A stretch of DNA of 17,972 bases. Source: CAZWCX01 sp964632945 (GTDB lineage Bacteria; Planctomycetota; MHYJ01; WSZJ01; CAZWCX01). The position numbers and the translations under genes are program-made. The DNA lies in the NCBI GenBank assembly GCA_964632945.1, contig CAZWCX010000138.1:1-17972 (forward strand), given 5' to 3'. Positions 7,208 to 15,181 of this stretch are shown piece after piece. Under the pieces are notes generated by a model. The model did no database searches and was not told where the DNA came from. It saw nothing but the letters and a program-made list of their open reading frames with translations. Each line of letters starts with the position of its first letter. Positions within the stretch are counted from its first letter, which is position 1.

Positions 7208-8605
7208 ATGGGTGACCCCCAAGAGTTGGAACCACCTGCGCGCGGGTGGCTTCGGTGGGCCGTCCTGGCCGTCGTCTGCGCCTTTCCCCTGGCGACCCTC
7301 CTCGTCGTCGTGCTGTTCCAGACCTCCACGGTCTACAGCAGCGCGAGCATGGTTTCCGCCCTGCCGTTCGCCCTCGGTTGCCTGGCCTCGCTCACTTCGC
7401 TGTACGCCCTCTGCCTGTTGGTGACCATCGACTCGCTGGGCCGGAAGCTCCGCCTGCGTGAGGGGGAAGTGTTGACGGCGGTGCGGCGGGAGCGGGAGCA
7501 GGCCCGCGAGAAGCACGACCTCAAGCACAAGATCGAGCTCCTTTCCGCGACGCGGGAGGTGACGCTGATTCTGAACCAGGATGTGGAGTTCGAGTCGATC
7601 CTCGGCAAGGTCCTGGAGATCGCCTCGAACCTGATCGCCGTGGCCGAGCGCGAGGAGATCACCATCTTCCTGCGCGGGGAGGAGGACGACCTGCGCCCGC
7701 GCGCCCAGCGAAAGAACGGTCGAACCTGGTTCGGCCGCGACCTGGAGCGGATGGCGATCGATCGCACGCACGTGGCCGAGACCCGCGAGCATCGCCGGCC
7801 GTTCGTGGCGGTGGAGGGCGGCTCCATGGAGATGGCGGTTCCGCTCTTTGCGGACCGGGAACTCCTGGGGGTGATGAAAGTGACGGTGGAGGTGGACGGG
7901 GAGCGTGAAGACCGCAATGCGCGGATGGGCGTCCTGCAGGAGCATCTGCTGGAATTCTCGCGCATCGTGGCGCTGGCGATCAAGACGCCGGACTTGTACA
8001 CGCGGACGATCGAGGACGGCATGACTCGGCTGTTCACCAAGCGTCACTTCTCCAACCAGTTGCGCACCTACTTCGCCATTGCGCGGCGTTACCAGGAGGA
8101 GCTCACGCTCGTGATGGTGGACGTGGACCACTTCAAGAAGGTCAACGACACGTACGGCCACCTGACGGGCGACGTCGTGCTGAAGGGAGTGGCGGGGATC
8201 GTCCGGGAGGGGATTCGCTCCTATTCGACGGCCTACCGATATGGCGGGGAGGAGATGGCGATCCTGATGCCGAAGACGCCTGCGGCCCAGGCGATCACGG
8301 TGGCGGAGCGGCTGCGTCGACGGGTGGCGGCGCGCACGTTCGAGGCCGAGGACGGTCGGACGCTGCAAGTGACGGCGAGCTTCGGTCTGTCCTCCTTCGA
8401 GCCGGGGATGGCGAACCCGGACGACCTGATCTCGCGGGCCGACGAAGCCCTGTATCGGGCGAAACACGGCGGGCGCAACCGGATCTGCCTTTGGGGGCAC
8501 GACGAACTTCCGCCCGGGGCGTCCGACGACACCGTGGTCCGTGTCCGCCCCAATCCGGCGTCCGCGTCCGGCGGCGCCGCGCCGGGGGGCGCGCGGGTCC
8601 CCTGA
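7208..8605 (+). CDS. membrane-anchored GAF-GGDEF protein with GGEEM active site
   Basis: This is a 465-residue inner-membrane signalling protein. Two hydrophobic helices (about 15-37 and 48-73) form a hairpin anchor. A charged coiled-coil helix (78-115) leads to a GAF-like domain (118-257), and a GGDEF domain follows (262-430). DVDHFKKVNDTYGH (305-318) gives the conserved metal and GTP contacts. The signature is GGEEM (346-350), with Met in place of the final Phe. The inhibitory I-site position reads RSYS instead of RxxD, so product inhibition is probably absent. Diguanylate cyclase activity is possible but uncertain. The last 35 residues are Pro/Ala/Gly-rich and probably disordered. The ATG at 7208 has a weak GGGGA site and a GC hairpin in front. 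A TATATA hexamer overlapping the dehydrogenase stop (7130-7135) is a weak -10 candidate; otherwise the gene is read from the dehydrogenase promoter 71 nt upstream. Confidence 0.9.
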   Translation: MGDPQELEPPARGWLRWAVLAVVCAFPLATLLVVVLFQTSTVYSSASMVSALPFALGCLASLTSLYALCLLVTIDSLGRKLRLREGEVLTAVRREREQAREKHDLKHKIELLSATREVTLILNQDVEFESILGKVLEIASNLIAVAEREEITIFLRGEEDDLRPRAQRKNGRTWFGRDLERMAIDRTHVAETREHRRPFVAVEGGSMEMAVPLFADRELLGVMKVTVEVDGEREDRNARMGVLQEHLLEFSRIVALAIKTPDLYTRTIEDGMTRLFTKRHFSNQLRTYFAIARRYQEELTLVMVDVDHFKKVNDTYGHLTGDVVLKGVAGIVREGIRSYSTAYRYGGEEMAILMPKTPAAQAITVAERLRRRVAARTFEAEDGRTLQVTASFGLSSFEPGMANPDDLISRADEALYRAKHGGRNRICLWGHDELPPGASDDTVVRVRPNPASASGGAAPGGARVP

Positions 8606-8633
8606 CGCGGCCGCTCGCGGGGTTCGCCCTCCC

Positions 8634-8662
8634 TTGCAAGCCCTTCCCGGGTCGGGTATCGT
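8634..8662 (+). promoter_or_regulatory. sigma70-type promoter for uvrB
   Basis: TTGCAA (8634-8639) and TATCGT (8657-8662) are spaced by 17 nt, followed by C-G-GCGCGA. This matches the dehydrogenase promoter at 13 of 14 positions from the -10 box onward. Predicted start is near 8669, giving a leader of about 27 nt that ends in an AAGGAGGTG ribosome-binding site. No obvious LexA-type inverted repeat overlaps it. Confidence 0.6.
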
Positions 8663-8695
8663 CGGCGCGATCCCCCCTGCGGAAGGAGGTGCGCC

Positions 8696-10717
8696 ATGCC
8701 GTTCGAAATCGTCGCCCCCTACGAACCCCGCGGCGACCAGCCCAAGGCCATCGAGGACCTCTCCGCGGGACTCCGCAGCGATCCGCGCTGGCAATGCCTG
8801 CTGGGCGTGACCGGCTCGGGCAAGACCTTCACCATGGCGCACGTGATCGCCCGGTACCAGCGTCCCACGCTGGTGATCTCCCACAACAAGACCCTCGCCG
8901 CCCAGCTCTACTCCGAATTCAAGGAGTTCTTCCCGGGCAGCGAGGTGCACTACTTCGTGTCGTATTACGACTACTATCAGCCCGAGGCCTACATCCCCGC
9001 CAAGGACATCTACATCGAGAAGGACGCCGACATCAACGAAGACATCGACCGCCTCCGGCTCGCCGCGACCAGCGCGCTCATGTCCCGCCAGGACGTGATC
9101 ATCGTCGCCAGCGTTTCCTGCATCTATGGCCTGGGCTCCCCGGAGCACTACCGCGGCATGCTTCTCGAGGTCCGCCAGGGGGAGCCCATTTCCCGCGACC
9201 GGATCCTCTCGAAGATGACCGAGATCCAGTACGAACGGAACGAAGTGGCGTTCGTGCGGGGGAAGTTCCGCGCGCGGGGGGACGTGATCGAGGTTCATCC
9301 GTCGTACCAGGAGACCGCCATCCGCATCCAGCTCGACGGGGACGTGGTCGAGCGGATCGTCGAGTTCCACCCGGTGAGCGGGAGGAACCTGCGCGAATTG
9401 CCGATGTTCCACCTCTTTCCCGCGAAGCACTACGTGATGCCCCAGGAGGCGATCAACCACGCGCTGGAGGGGATTGAGAGCGAACTCGCGGCGCGGATCT
9501 CGGAGCTCAAGGTCCAGGGGAAACTGCTGGAGGCGCAGCGGCTCCAGGCGCGCACGAACTACGACCTCGAGCTCCTGCGCGAGGTCGGGTACTGCAAGGG
9601 GATCGAGAACTACTCGCGTCACCTGAGCGGGCGCGCGCCCGGACAGCGGCCGTACACGCTGATCGACTTCTTTCCCAAAGACTTCCTCTGCATCGTCGAC
9701 GAGTCCCACGTCACGCTGCCGCAGATCCACGGCATGTTCAACGGCGATCATGCGCGCAAGAGCGTCCTGGTGGAGCACGGCTTCCGCCTGCCGTCCGCCA
9801 TGGACAATCGGCCGATGCGGTTCGAGGAATGGGAGAAGTGCCTGGGGCACACGATCTGCGTGTCCGCTACGCCGGACGCGTTCGAGATCAAGCGTTCCGC
9901 AGGGCGCGTCGTGGAGCAGATCATCCGGCCGACCGGCTTGATCGATCCCGAGATCCAGGTCCGTCCCGCGCGCGGGCAGGTGGAGGACCTCGTGCGCGAG
10001 ATCCGGGAGCGCGCCGCGCGCAACGAGCGCGCGCTCGTCACGACGTTGACCAAGCGGCTGGCCGAGGACCTGGCGACCTACCTGGAGGAGGAGGGGATCA
10101 AGGGACGGTACATCCACTCCGAAGTGCAGACCATCGAGCGGGTCGAGCTGCTGCGTGACCTGCGCGAGGGGAAGTTCGACGCGCTGGTCGGCGTCAACCT
10201 GCTGCGCGAGGGACTCGACCTGCCGGAGGTATCGCTGGTGGCGATCCTGGATGCGGACAAAGAGGGGTTCCTGCGCTCGGAGACGTCGATCATCCAGACG
10301 GTGGGCCGGACGGCGCGCAACGTGAACGGCCGGGTGATTCTGTACGCCGACTCGGTGACCCCGTCGATGCGCCGGGCCATCGAGGAGACCGATCGGCGGC
10401 GCCGGCGGCAGGTCGCGTACAACGACGAACACGGGGTCACCCCCAAGAGCATCGAGAAGGCGATCCGGAAGGGGATCGAGGAGATCGTGCGGTCGGAGCG
10501 GACCGCGGCCGCTGCGGCGGGGCTGGACGACGATGAGTTCAAGCGCACGGAGCTGGTCCAGCAGCTCGAACGGGAAATGCTGGAGGCGGCGGAAGCGCTC
10601 GAATTCGAGCGTGCGGCCGATCTGAGGGACCGGATCGCCGAATTGCAGGGAGGCCCGGCGTCGAAACGGGCGGGAGGGAGCGGAGCACGATCGGGCCGGG
10701 GACGACGGAAGCGCTGA
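8696..10717 (+). CDS. uvrB: UvrABC excinuclease subunit B
   Basis: This is a 673-residue helicase-like subunit of nucleotide excision repair that receives damaged DNA from UvrA, verifies the lesion and recruits UvrC. It is full length. Visible features are Walker A GVTGSGKTF (37-45), the HNKTLAAQL motif, the strand-separating beta-hairpin YYDYYQPEAYIP (90-101), motif II DESH (335-338), SATP motif III, the helicase C-terminal block with LREGLDLPEV and QTVGRTARN, and the C-terminal UVR coiled coil (about 625-660) that binds UvrC. The ATG at 8696 follows an optimal AAGGAGGTG. Neither uvrA nor uvrC is in the window. It sits between two GGDEF-protein genes, with its own promoter 90 nt after the upstream gene and a convergent gene downstream. 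Identification is secure. Confidence 0.98.
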   Translation: MPFEIVAPYEPRGDQPKAIEDLSAGLRSDPRWQCLLGVTGSGKTFTMAHVIARYQRPTLVISHNKTLAAQLYSEFKEFFPGSEVHYFVSYYDYYQPEAYIPAKDIYIEKDADINEDIDRLRLAATSALMSRQDVIIVASVSCIYGLGSPEHYRGMLLEVRQGEPISRDRILSKMTEIQYERNEVAFVRGKFRARGDVIEVHPSYQETAIRIQLDGDVVERIVEFHPVSGRNLRELPMFHLFPAKHYVMPQEAINHALEGIESELAARISELKVQGKLLEAQRLQARTNYDLELLREVGYCKGIENYSRHLSGRAPGQRPYTLIDFFPKDFLCIVDESHVTLPQIHGMFNGDHARKSVLVEHGFRLPSAMDNRPMRFEEWEKCLGHTICVSATPDAFEIKRSAGRVVEQIIRPTGLIDPEIQVRPARGQVEDLVREIRERAARNERALVTTLTKRLAEDLATYLEEEGIKGRYIHSEVQTIERVELLRDLREGKFDALVGVNLLREGLDLPEVSLVAILDADKEGFLRSETSIIQTVGRTARNVNGRVILYADSVTPSMRRAIEETDRRRRRQVAYNDEHGVTPKSIEKAIRKGIEEIVRSERTAAAAAGLDDDEFKRTELVQQLEREMLEAAEALEFERAADLRDRIAELQGGPASKRAGGSGARSGRGRRKR

Positions 10718-10955
10718 TCCCTCGGCGCGGTCGCCCACGGGCCCCCGACCCGGATGGTTTGCGAACGGCTGGTCGGTTCGCGACTCAGTCCGTTGCGCCC
10801 GATCCGGCGGACCGGGCGGCGCAGGACTGCCTCACCCATCGTGCGCCATCGAGGTCGCACGCCGCTCGCCCCGCGGCCGGTCTGCCCGAGCCGCCGAGCG
10901 GCCTGCTGGCGGAGTCGTCACGAAGCGACCGACTTGGGTTTCGGAACGAGCCGGT
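10718..10955 (+). other. intergenic region between convergent genes, no gene seen
   Basis: This is 238 nt between the uvrB stop and the stop of the minus-strand GGDEF gene. I see no convincing coding region; the short open frames here are shadows with no ribosome-binding site. Two hairpins are possible: TTGCGAAC/GTTCGCGA (10759-10783, one wobble, 9-nt loop) and GCCGC/GCGGC (10890-10902). Neither has a T-run, so they are only weak terminator candidates. No tRNA fold was found. Confidence 0.5.
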
Positions 10956-12167
10956 CTAGGCGCCGAGGACGTGTCGCGTCCGGTTCTTGCCGCTCGCCTT
11001 CGCGTCGTACAGGGCCCGGTCGGCGGTCTGGACCAGGTCGGCAACGGTCATGCCGGGCGCGAGTTCCGCGACGCCGAAGCTCATGTGGACCGGCACCGTG
11101 ACCCCTTCCTGCGCGAAATCGAACCGGTCCACGCGTTCCCGGATCCGTTCCGCCACCACTCCGGCCCCCACCAGCGGCGTCTCCGGCAGGATGACGGCAA
11201 ACTCGTCGCCGCCGTAGCGGGCCGCCAGGTCCTCCTGGCGCACCTGGCCGCGCAGGATGCGGGCGAGCAACTGGATGACCCGATCCCCGATCCGGTGCCC
11301 GAGCCGGTCGTTGACGCACTTGAAGTCGTCCACGTCGCACATGATCAGGCTCAGGCTGTGGCCGTAGCGGCGACAGCGGTGGACCTCGCGTGTCAACCCG
11401 TCGTAGAAAGATCGGTGGTTGTGGAGCCGCGTCAATCCATCCGTCCGCGCCTGCTCCTCCAGCTCCGCGAAGAGCCGGCCGTTGTTCAGCGCCACCGCCA
11501 GGAACTGGCTCACCTGTTCGAGCAGCGGCAGGTCGTTCATCTCGTCGAAACAGCCGCCGTCCGTCTTGTCGGCGAGATTGATCACCCCGATCAGATGGTT
11601 CCCGGAGATCAGCGGGAGCGAGACGCAGGAACGGGTTTCGTACCGGTCGGCGAACGTGCGCGCGACTTTCACGCCGAAGTCGCGCTCGAAGTCGTTGAGG
11701 TCCTTCACCAGGATCGGGCGAAGAGTCTGCGCGACGATCCCCATGACCGTGTCGGACGGATGGGCCAGGGTGATCTGCCGCTCGATCTCTCGCGCGCCGT
11801 TTTGCCCGCGCAGTTCGAGCCTGCCCAGTTCCCGGTCGTGAAAATAGACGGATACGTGCCGGGCGTCGACCAACAGCGGGAGCTTGGTCACCGCGAGTTC
11901 GACGATCCGATCCACGTCCAGGATGTTGAGGTCGCTCGTGAGCCGGTTGACCATCCCCATCTTCTCGGTGAGGAGCGCGAGCTTCATGCGGAATTCATTG
12001 AGCACCGCCAGGGTGCGCACGAGTTCCTCGTTGGTCTCTTCCAGGGACGTAACCCGCCGTCGCAGCCGTTCGGTCTCCCGCGAGCGGGTGTCCGACGACT
12101 TGGAGGCGGGCTCATCCGCGGGCCGGTCGCGGTTGATCTTCCCCGAGTCGGGTTTGGGGCTCGACAC
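10956..12167 (-). CDS. cytoplasmic GAF-GGDEF diguanylate cyclase
   Basis: This is a 403-residue predicted diguanylate cyclase that makes cyclic di-GMP from two GTP. There is no membrane segment. The N-terminal 27 residues are polar and probably disordered, residues 28-75 form a coiled coil, residues 80-232 form a GAF domain, and residues 240-400 form the GGDEF domain. DVDDFKCVNDRLGH (278-291) and a canonical GGDEF at 319-323 are present, and RQED (310-313) is an intact I-site five residues before it, so feedback inhibition is likely. The start is taken as GTG at 12167: it has GAGGGGG 8 nt upstream and lies downstream of a good promoter, whereas the in-frame ATG at 12221 overlaps that promoter's -10 box and so would not be transcribed from it. 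The domain layout resembles the GGEEM protein on the other side of uvrB, but with intact active and inhibitory sites. Confidence 0.9.
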   Translation of the reverse strand: MSSPKPDSGKINRDRPADEPASKSSDTRSRETERLRRRVTSLEETNEELVRTLAVLNEFRMKLALLTEKMGMVNRLTSDLNILDVDRIVELAVTKLPLLVDARHVSVYFHDRELGRLELRGQNGAREIERQITLAHPSDTVMGIVAQTLRPILVKDLNDFERDFGVKVARTFADRYETRSCVSLPLISGNHLIGVINLADKTDGGCFDEMNDLPLLEQVSQFLAVALNNGRLFAELEEQARTDGLTRLHNHRSFYDGLTREVHRCRRYGHSLSLIMCDVDDFKCVNDRLGHRIGDRVIQLLARILRGQVRQEDLAARYGGDEFAVILPETPLVGAGVVAERIRERVDRFDFAQEGVTVPVHMSFGVAELAPGMTVADLVQTADRALYDAKASGKNRTRHVLGA

Positions 12168-12175
12168 GGATCCGT

Positions 12176-12182
12176 CCCCCTC
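12176..12182 (-). promoter_or_regulatory. ribosome-binding site deciding the GTG start of the GGDEF gene
   Basis: On the minus strand GAGGGGG lies 8 nt upstream of the GTG at 12167. Together with the promoter position it favours this GTG over the in-frame ATG at 12221. Confidence 0.55.
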
Positions 12183-12219
12183 AGTAGGAAAAGCCACGGG
12201 GATGCGCCAAGAGGTCCCC

Positions 12220-12248
12220 ATTGCACCCGGGGTCGGACCGCGCGTCAA
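12220..12248 (-). promoter_or_regulatory. sigma70-type promoter for the GGDEF gene
   Basis: On the minus strand TTGACG (12243-12248, five of six consensus bases) and TGCAAT (12220-12225, four of six) are separated by 17 nt. Predicted transcription start is near 12213, which leaves a leader of about 45 nt before the GTG start at 12167. Confidence 0.5.
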
Positions 12249-12283
12249 GGAATAAAATTTAGTCCCGGGAAACCGGGGCGCGG

Positions 12284-13384
12284 TCAACGCTGGAAGATGG
12301 GCAGGTAGCGAGTGGGCACCTGGAGGATCAGCGTGGCGAAGGCGGTTCCGTACGCGGCGCAATACTCATTCTGCCAGCTCCCGTCGGGACGCTGGGAACG
12401 GACCAATTCTTCGCGGATACGCGGAAACCAGGTCTGCCAGTCGGCCCCGCCCACGTTGTACGAGGCGAGGGTAGCGTAGAAGACCTCGTAAAAGTAGTGT
12501 CCCGAACGGGATCGTCCGCGGCTCTTGACCTCGTTACGCATGTACTTCAACCCGCCCTGAATCTCCTCGGCCTCGTACTCGCCGGCGTAGACGAGGACGG
12601 AAATGGCCGCCGCGGTCAGCGCAAAACTGCTCTGCGGATTGTTCATCGCCAGGCTGTAGCGGAAGCTGCCGTCGCTCGGGTCGTAGCACGCCTTGACGTA
12701 TTCGATGGCCCGATCGATGACCTTGGCATCGACGTAGATGCCCGCGTTGCGCGCGGCCCGCAGGGCCTGGATCGCGGTCACGGTCACCGACGACTCGTCC
12801 GGGATCTGATTGCTGGGCTCGTACCCCCAGCCCCCGATTTTTCCGCCGCGGCCCGTCTGGCTGGCGACGATGATCTCCACGGCATTGCGCAAGGTGTCAC
12901 GCACCCGCTTGTTTTCCGCCGCGGACATCGTGCCGGTCATGCCGTAGACTTCGGCAAGGAAGAGGGTCGCATAGCCGTGCCCGTGCATGCGCGACTTGGA
13001 GAATCCCTCTTCGGTGATGAATCCGCTCTTGTTCTTGGACGCGCAATGGAGGATGTACTTCAGTCCCTTGCGGACGTTCTCCCCGTACACGCCGCGGCCG
13101 GGCGTGTTCCCGTGGGCCATCCAGGAAAGACAGGCCAGGCTGGTGATGGCGACCTTGTACTCCTCGCCGAGGGAGCCGTCCTTGGACAGCGCCTGCTGGT
13201 CGGCCAGGAACTTGAGACCGCGTTCGACCCGCTCCTTGGATTCCGGCGTGGTCTCGGTGAAGTTCGGGACCTCGCGGTCCCACGGGCGTGCGGTCACGGA
13301 GCCGGGCCCCGCGATCGCGGCGAACAGGAACGAGAAGCCGGCGAGAGCCGCAGCGATCACGGCTCGCGACGAACGTGGCTGCAT
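12284..13384 (-). CDS. secreted squalene-cyclase/prenyltransferase-fold (alpha/alpha toroid) protein
   Basis: This is a 366-residue protein with a signal peptide (residues 1-32, hydrophobic Ala/Phe/Leu core, cleavage near VTA-RP). The mature part is a chain of paired helices with prenyltransferase/squalene-oxidase repeats, including VERGLKFLADQQ (53-64), GGWGYEPS (184-191), ESSVTVTAIQALRAA (197-211) and a C-terminal SQRPDGSWQNEY (330-341). The catalytic DxDD of squalene-hopene cyclases is absent, and the CxxC/His zinc set of protein prenyltransferases is not visible, so an enzymatic cyclase role is unlikely. A structural or ligand-binding role in the envelope is possible. The ATG at 13384 follows AGGGAGGGGG. 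The gene lies 116 nt upstream of the GGDEF gene start, and each has its own promoter. Secreted proteins of this kind are common in Planctomycetota, but function is unknown. Confidence 0.82.
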   Translation of the reverse strand: MQPRSSRAVIAAALAGFSFLFAAIAGPGSVTARPWDREVPNFTETTPESKERVERGLKFLADQQALSKDGSLGEEYKVAITSLACLSWMAHGNTPGRGVYGENVRKGLKYILHCASKNKSGFITEEGFSKSRMHGHGYATLFLAEVYGMTGTMSAAENKRVRDTLRNAVEIIVASQTGRGGKIGGWGYEPSNQIPDESSVTVTAIQALRAARNAGIYVDAKVIDRAIEYVKACYDPSDGSFRYSLAMNNPQSSFALTAAAISVLVYAGEYEAEEIQGGLKYMRNEVKSRGRSRSGHYFYEVFYATLASYNVGGADWQTWFPRIREELVRSQRPDGSWQNEYCAAYGTAFATLILQVPTRYLPIFQR

Positions 13385-13428
13385 TTCCCCCTCCCTGCTG
13401 CCTGGATGTTCCAGCGGCCCGATCCCCG

Positions 13429-13457
13429 ATTATAGCGCCGGGATTCCCGTAAGGGAA
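13429..13457 (-). promoter_or_regulatory. promoter with consensus TATAAT and overlapping inverted repeat
   Basis: On the minus strand a perfect TATAAT (13429-13434) lies 45 nt before the ATG at 13384, with TTCCCT (13452-13457) 17 nt upstream as a weak -35. The -35 half falls in a perfect inverted repeat, TTCCC-GTAA-GGGAA (13444-13457), and the adjoining CGGGA-T-TCCCG (13439-13449) is a second palindrome in the spacer. A repressor or activator could bind there. The transcription start would be near 13422. Confidence 0.55.
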
Positions 13458-13534
13458 GAGGCCCCCGCGTGTTTTTGTTGGCGTCCTGCCGCGTTCGCGG
13501 AGTAAAAAAACGGTTTGCCCGGTCCAGCCATTGC

Positions 13535-13540
13535 GGAGGA
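13535..13540 (+). promoter_or_regulatory. ribosome-binding site deciding the GTG start of the parvulin gene
   Basis: GGAGGA lies 5 nt before the GTG at 13546. The longer open frame begins at a TTG (13531) that overlaps this site, so the GTG is preferred; it also places the signal peptide at the very N-terminus. Confidence 0.65.
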
Positions 13541-13545
13541 TTCCC

Positions 13546-14652
13546 GTGTTCAGCGATCGTCTGCGCCGTTGCGCCCTCGTTCTTGCTCTCCTGGCTCTCG
13601 TCCTCACCCCCGGGTCGGCCCAAGAGGCCATTCCCGCAGCCGGGGAGCCGGATGCCGCGCGCATCCCGACTCCGCAGACCGATCGCCCGGACCGGGCGTC
13701 TCTCGCCTACGCCCTCGTCTCGTGGAAGGGGGCGGAACGGGCGGTCGGAACCGTGACCCGGACCAAGGAGGAGGCCCGCGCGCGGGCAGAGCAACTCGTC
13801 GCCCACGTGCGCAGCAAGGGCGTGGACTTCCACGAGGCCGTGTCCCGGTTTTCGGATGACCCGAATGCGGCGCGAAACGGCGGTCGGTTCGGCATCGTCG
13901 CGCCCGGACAGCTTCCCCCGGACCTGGACCGCGTCGGGTTCGGCTTGGGTGTGGGTCAGGTTTCCGATCCGGTCGAGTCCTCGTTCGGTTGGGTGGTCCT
14001 CCATCGCTCCGAGATCGAGGAAGTTTCCGCCTCCCACATTCTCCTCATGTACCAGGGATCGAATCGCGCGCCGCCGAACGTGACCCGCAGCAAGGAAGAG
14101 GCGCGCAAGCAGATCGACGACCTGCTTGCCAGGATCCGCGCCGGGGGCAATCTCGCCGATCTCGCCCGGGAGCACTCGGATTGCCCCAGCAAACAGCAGG
14201 GCGGAAGCCTGGGCATCTTCGGGCGCGGCCAGATGACTCCGCCCTTCGAGAAGGCCGCGTTCGCCCTCAAGGAGGGGGACGTGTCCGAAGTCGTGGAGAC
14301 GGAATTCGGGTTCCACATCATCCAGCGCAACCGCATTGAACGGGTGCGCGCCAGTCACATCCTGTTGTCGTACCAGGGGGCGCAGGGAGCGGGGGCGGCC
14401 CGGACCAAGGAGCAGGCGAAGAAACTGGCCGAGCAGCTTCTTGCCGACCTGAAGGGGGGCAAGGACTTCGCGGCCGTCGCGCGGGAGAATTCCGATTGCC
14501 CGAGCTCCCGGCAGGGCGGCGACCTGGGTACGTTCGGGCGCGGCCAGATGGTGCCGGAGTTCGAACGGGCGGCCTTCGCCCTCCAAACCGGCCAGGTATC
14601 CGAGGTGGTGGAGTCACCGTTCGGATTCCACCTCATTCTGCGAACCAAGTAA
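13546..14652 (+). CDS. secreted peptidyl-prolyl isomerase with three tandem parvulin domains
   Basis: This is a 368-residue envelope foldase with a signal peptide (residues 1-25, hydrophobic Leu/Val core ending GSA-Q). A Pro/Ala-rich linker leads to three parvulin (SurA/PrsA-type rotamase) repeats at about 51-160, 162-268 and 269-368. Domains 2 and 3 each start with ASHILL.YQG, then carry TxxKEEA or TKEQA, A.REHSDCPS/A.RENSDCPS, QGG.LG.FGRGQM, F..AAF.L..G.VSEVVE..FGFH. Domain 1 keeps the fold pattern (FSDDPNAARNGGRFGIVAPGQ, VSDPVESSFGW) but has LAYALVSWKG for the ASHIL strand and FGWVVLHR for the FGFHxI strand, so it has probably lost catalysis and may bind client proteins. The start is GTG. 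It is divergent from the toroid-protein gene and 19 nt upstream of the MoaB-like gene. Confidence 0.92.
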   Translation: MFSDRLRRCALVLALLALVLTPGSAQEAIPAAGEPDAARIPTPQTDRPDRASLAYALVSWKGAERAVGTVTRTKEEARARAEQLVAHVRSKGVDFHEAVSRFSDDPNAARNGGRFGIVAPGQLPPDLDRVGFGLGVGQVSDPVESSFGWVVLHRSEIEEVSASHILLMYQGSNRAPPNVTRSKEEARKQIDDLLARIRAGGNLADLAREHSDCPSKQQGGSLGIFGRGQMTPPFEKAAFALKEGDVSEVVETEFGFHIIQRNRIERVRASHILLSYQGAQGAGAARTKEQAKKLAEQLLADLKGGKDFAAVARENSDCPSSRQGGDLGTFGRGQMVPEFERAAFALQTGQVSEVVESPFGFHLILRTK

Positions 14653-14671
14653 CGCTCGGGGGGAGGCGTCC

Positions 14672-15175
14672 ATGGGCGTGGACGACCACCGCCGCCGGGC
14701 CGCCGGCGTCGGCGCGGTGCGGTTCTCCGTCCTGACCACCAGCGACTCCCGCACCGTCGAAACCGACGAGAGCGGGGGCTGGGCCCGGGATCGACTGGCC
14801 GGGGAGGGGCACACACCGGTGGCGCACCGCGTGATCGGGAACGAGTCGGACGCCATCCGCTCCGCGATCCATGCCCTGGCCGGAGAGGCGGATTTCGTTC
14901 TCGTCACCGGCGGCACCGGGATCTCGCGTCGGGACGTCACCATCGCCGCCGCCACGACCCTGTTCGATCGCGCGGTGCCCGGTTTCGGCGAGCTGTTCCG
15001 CGCGCTGTCCTACCAGGAGATCGGTCCCGCGGCCCTGCTTTCGGGGGCCGCGCTGGGAGTGGTCCGGGGCACTCTCGTGGCCTGCGTCCCGGGGTCTCCC
15101 GGCGCGGTTCGCCTGGCCCTCGATCGGCTGATCGTGCCGGAACTCCGCCACTGGGTGGCCGAATTGAGGAAGTAA
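14672..15175 (+). CDS. MoaB/MogA-family molybdopterin-binding protein
   Basis: This is a 167-residue member of the MoaB/MogA fold family, which adenylylates molybdopterin or binds it during molybdenum cofactor maturation. The signature VLVTGGTGISRRDVT (76-90) and the second block GFGELFRALSYQEIGPAALLSGAALGV (104-130, cited by key residues Gly104, Glu107, Ser113) are both present, as is an SVLTTSDSR (19-27) first strand. The length is typical of MoaB. MoaB and MogA cannot be told apart with confidence. The ATG at 14672 follows GGGGGGAGG. There is no other molybdenum cofactor gene in the window, so the link to the upstream parvulin gene (19-nt gap) may be only transcriptional. Confidence 0.9.
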   Translation: MGVDDHRRRAAGVGAVRFSVLTTSDSRTVETDESGGWARDRLAGEGHTPVAHRVIGNESDAIRSAIHALAGEADFVLVTGGTGISRRDVTIAAATTLFDRAVPGFGELFRALSYQEIGPAALLSGAALGVVRGTLVACVPGSPGAVRLALDRLIVPELRHWVAELRK

Positions 15176-15181
15176 AGACGC

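Noticed and set aside
7148..10738. Very long minus-strand open frame (1196 codons) opposite the GGEEM gene and uvrB
   Set aside because: It is antisense to two well-identified genes, its composition is Arg/His/Val/Leu-rich with no domain pattern, and such stop-free antisense frames are expected in GC-rich coding DNA.
10761..10790. T-arm-like GGTTCGCGACTC, possible tRNA
   Set aside because: The flanks do not form a T stem and no acceptor or anticodon arms can be drawn.
13489..13500. CCGCG-TT-CGCGG palindrome with nearby TTGGCG and TAAAAA as a parvulin promoter
   Set aside because: The -35/-10 spacing is 19 nt and matches are weak; not enough to call a promoter or operator.
13357..14586. Minus-strand open frame of 409 codons opposite the parvulin gene, with repeat-like content
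   Set aside because: Its internal repetition is the antisense image of the three parvulin domains.
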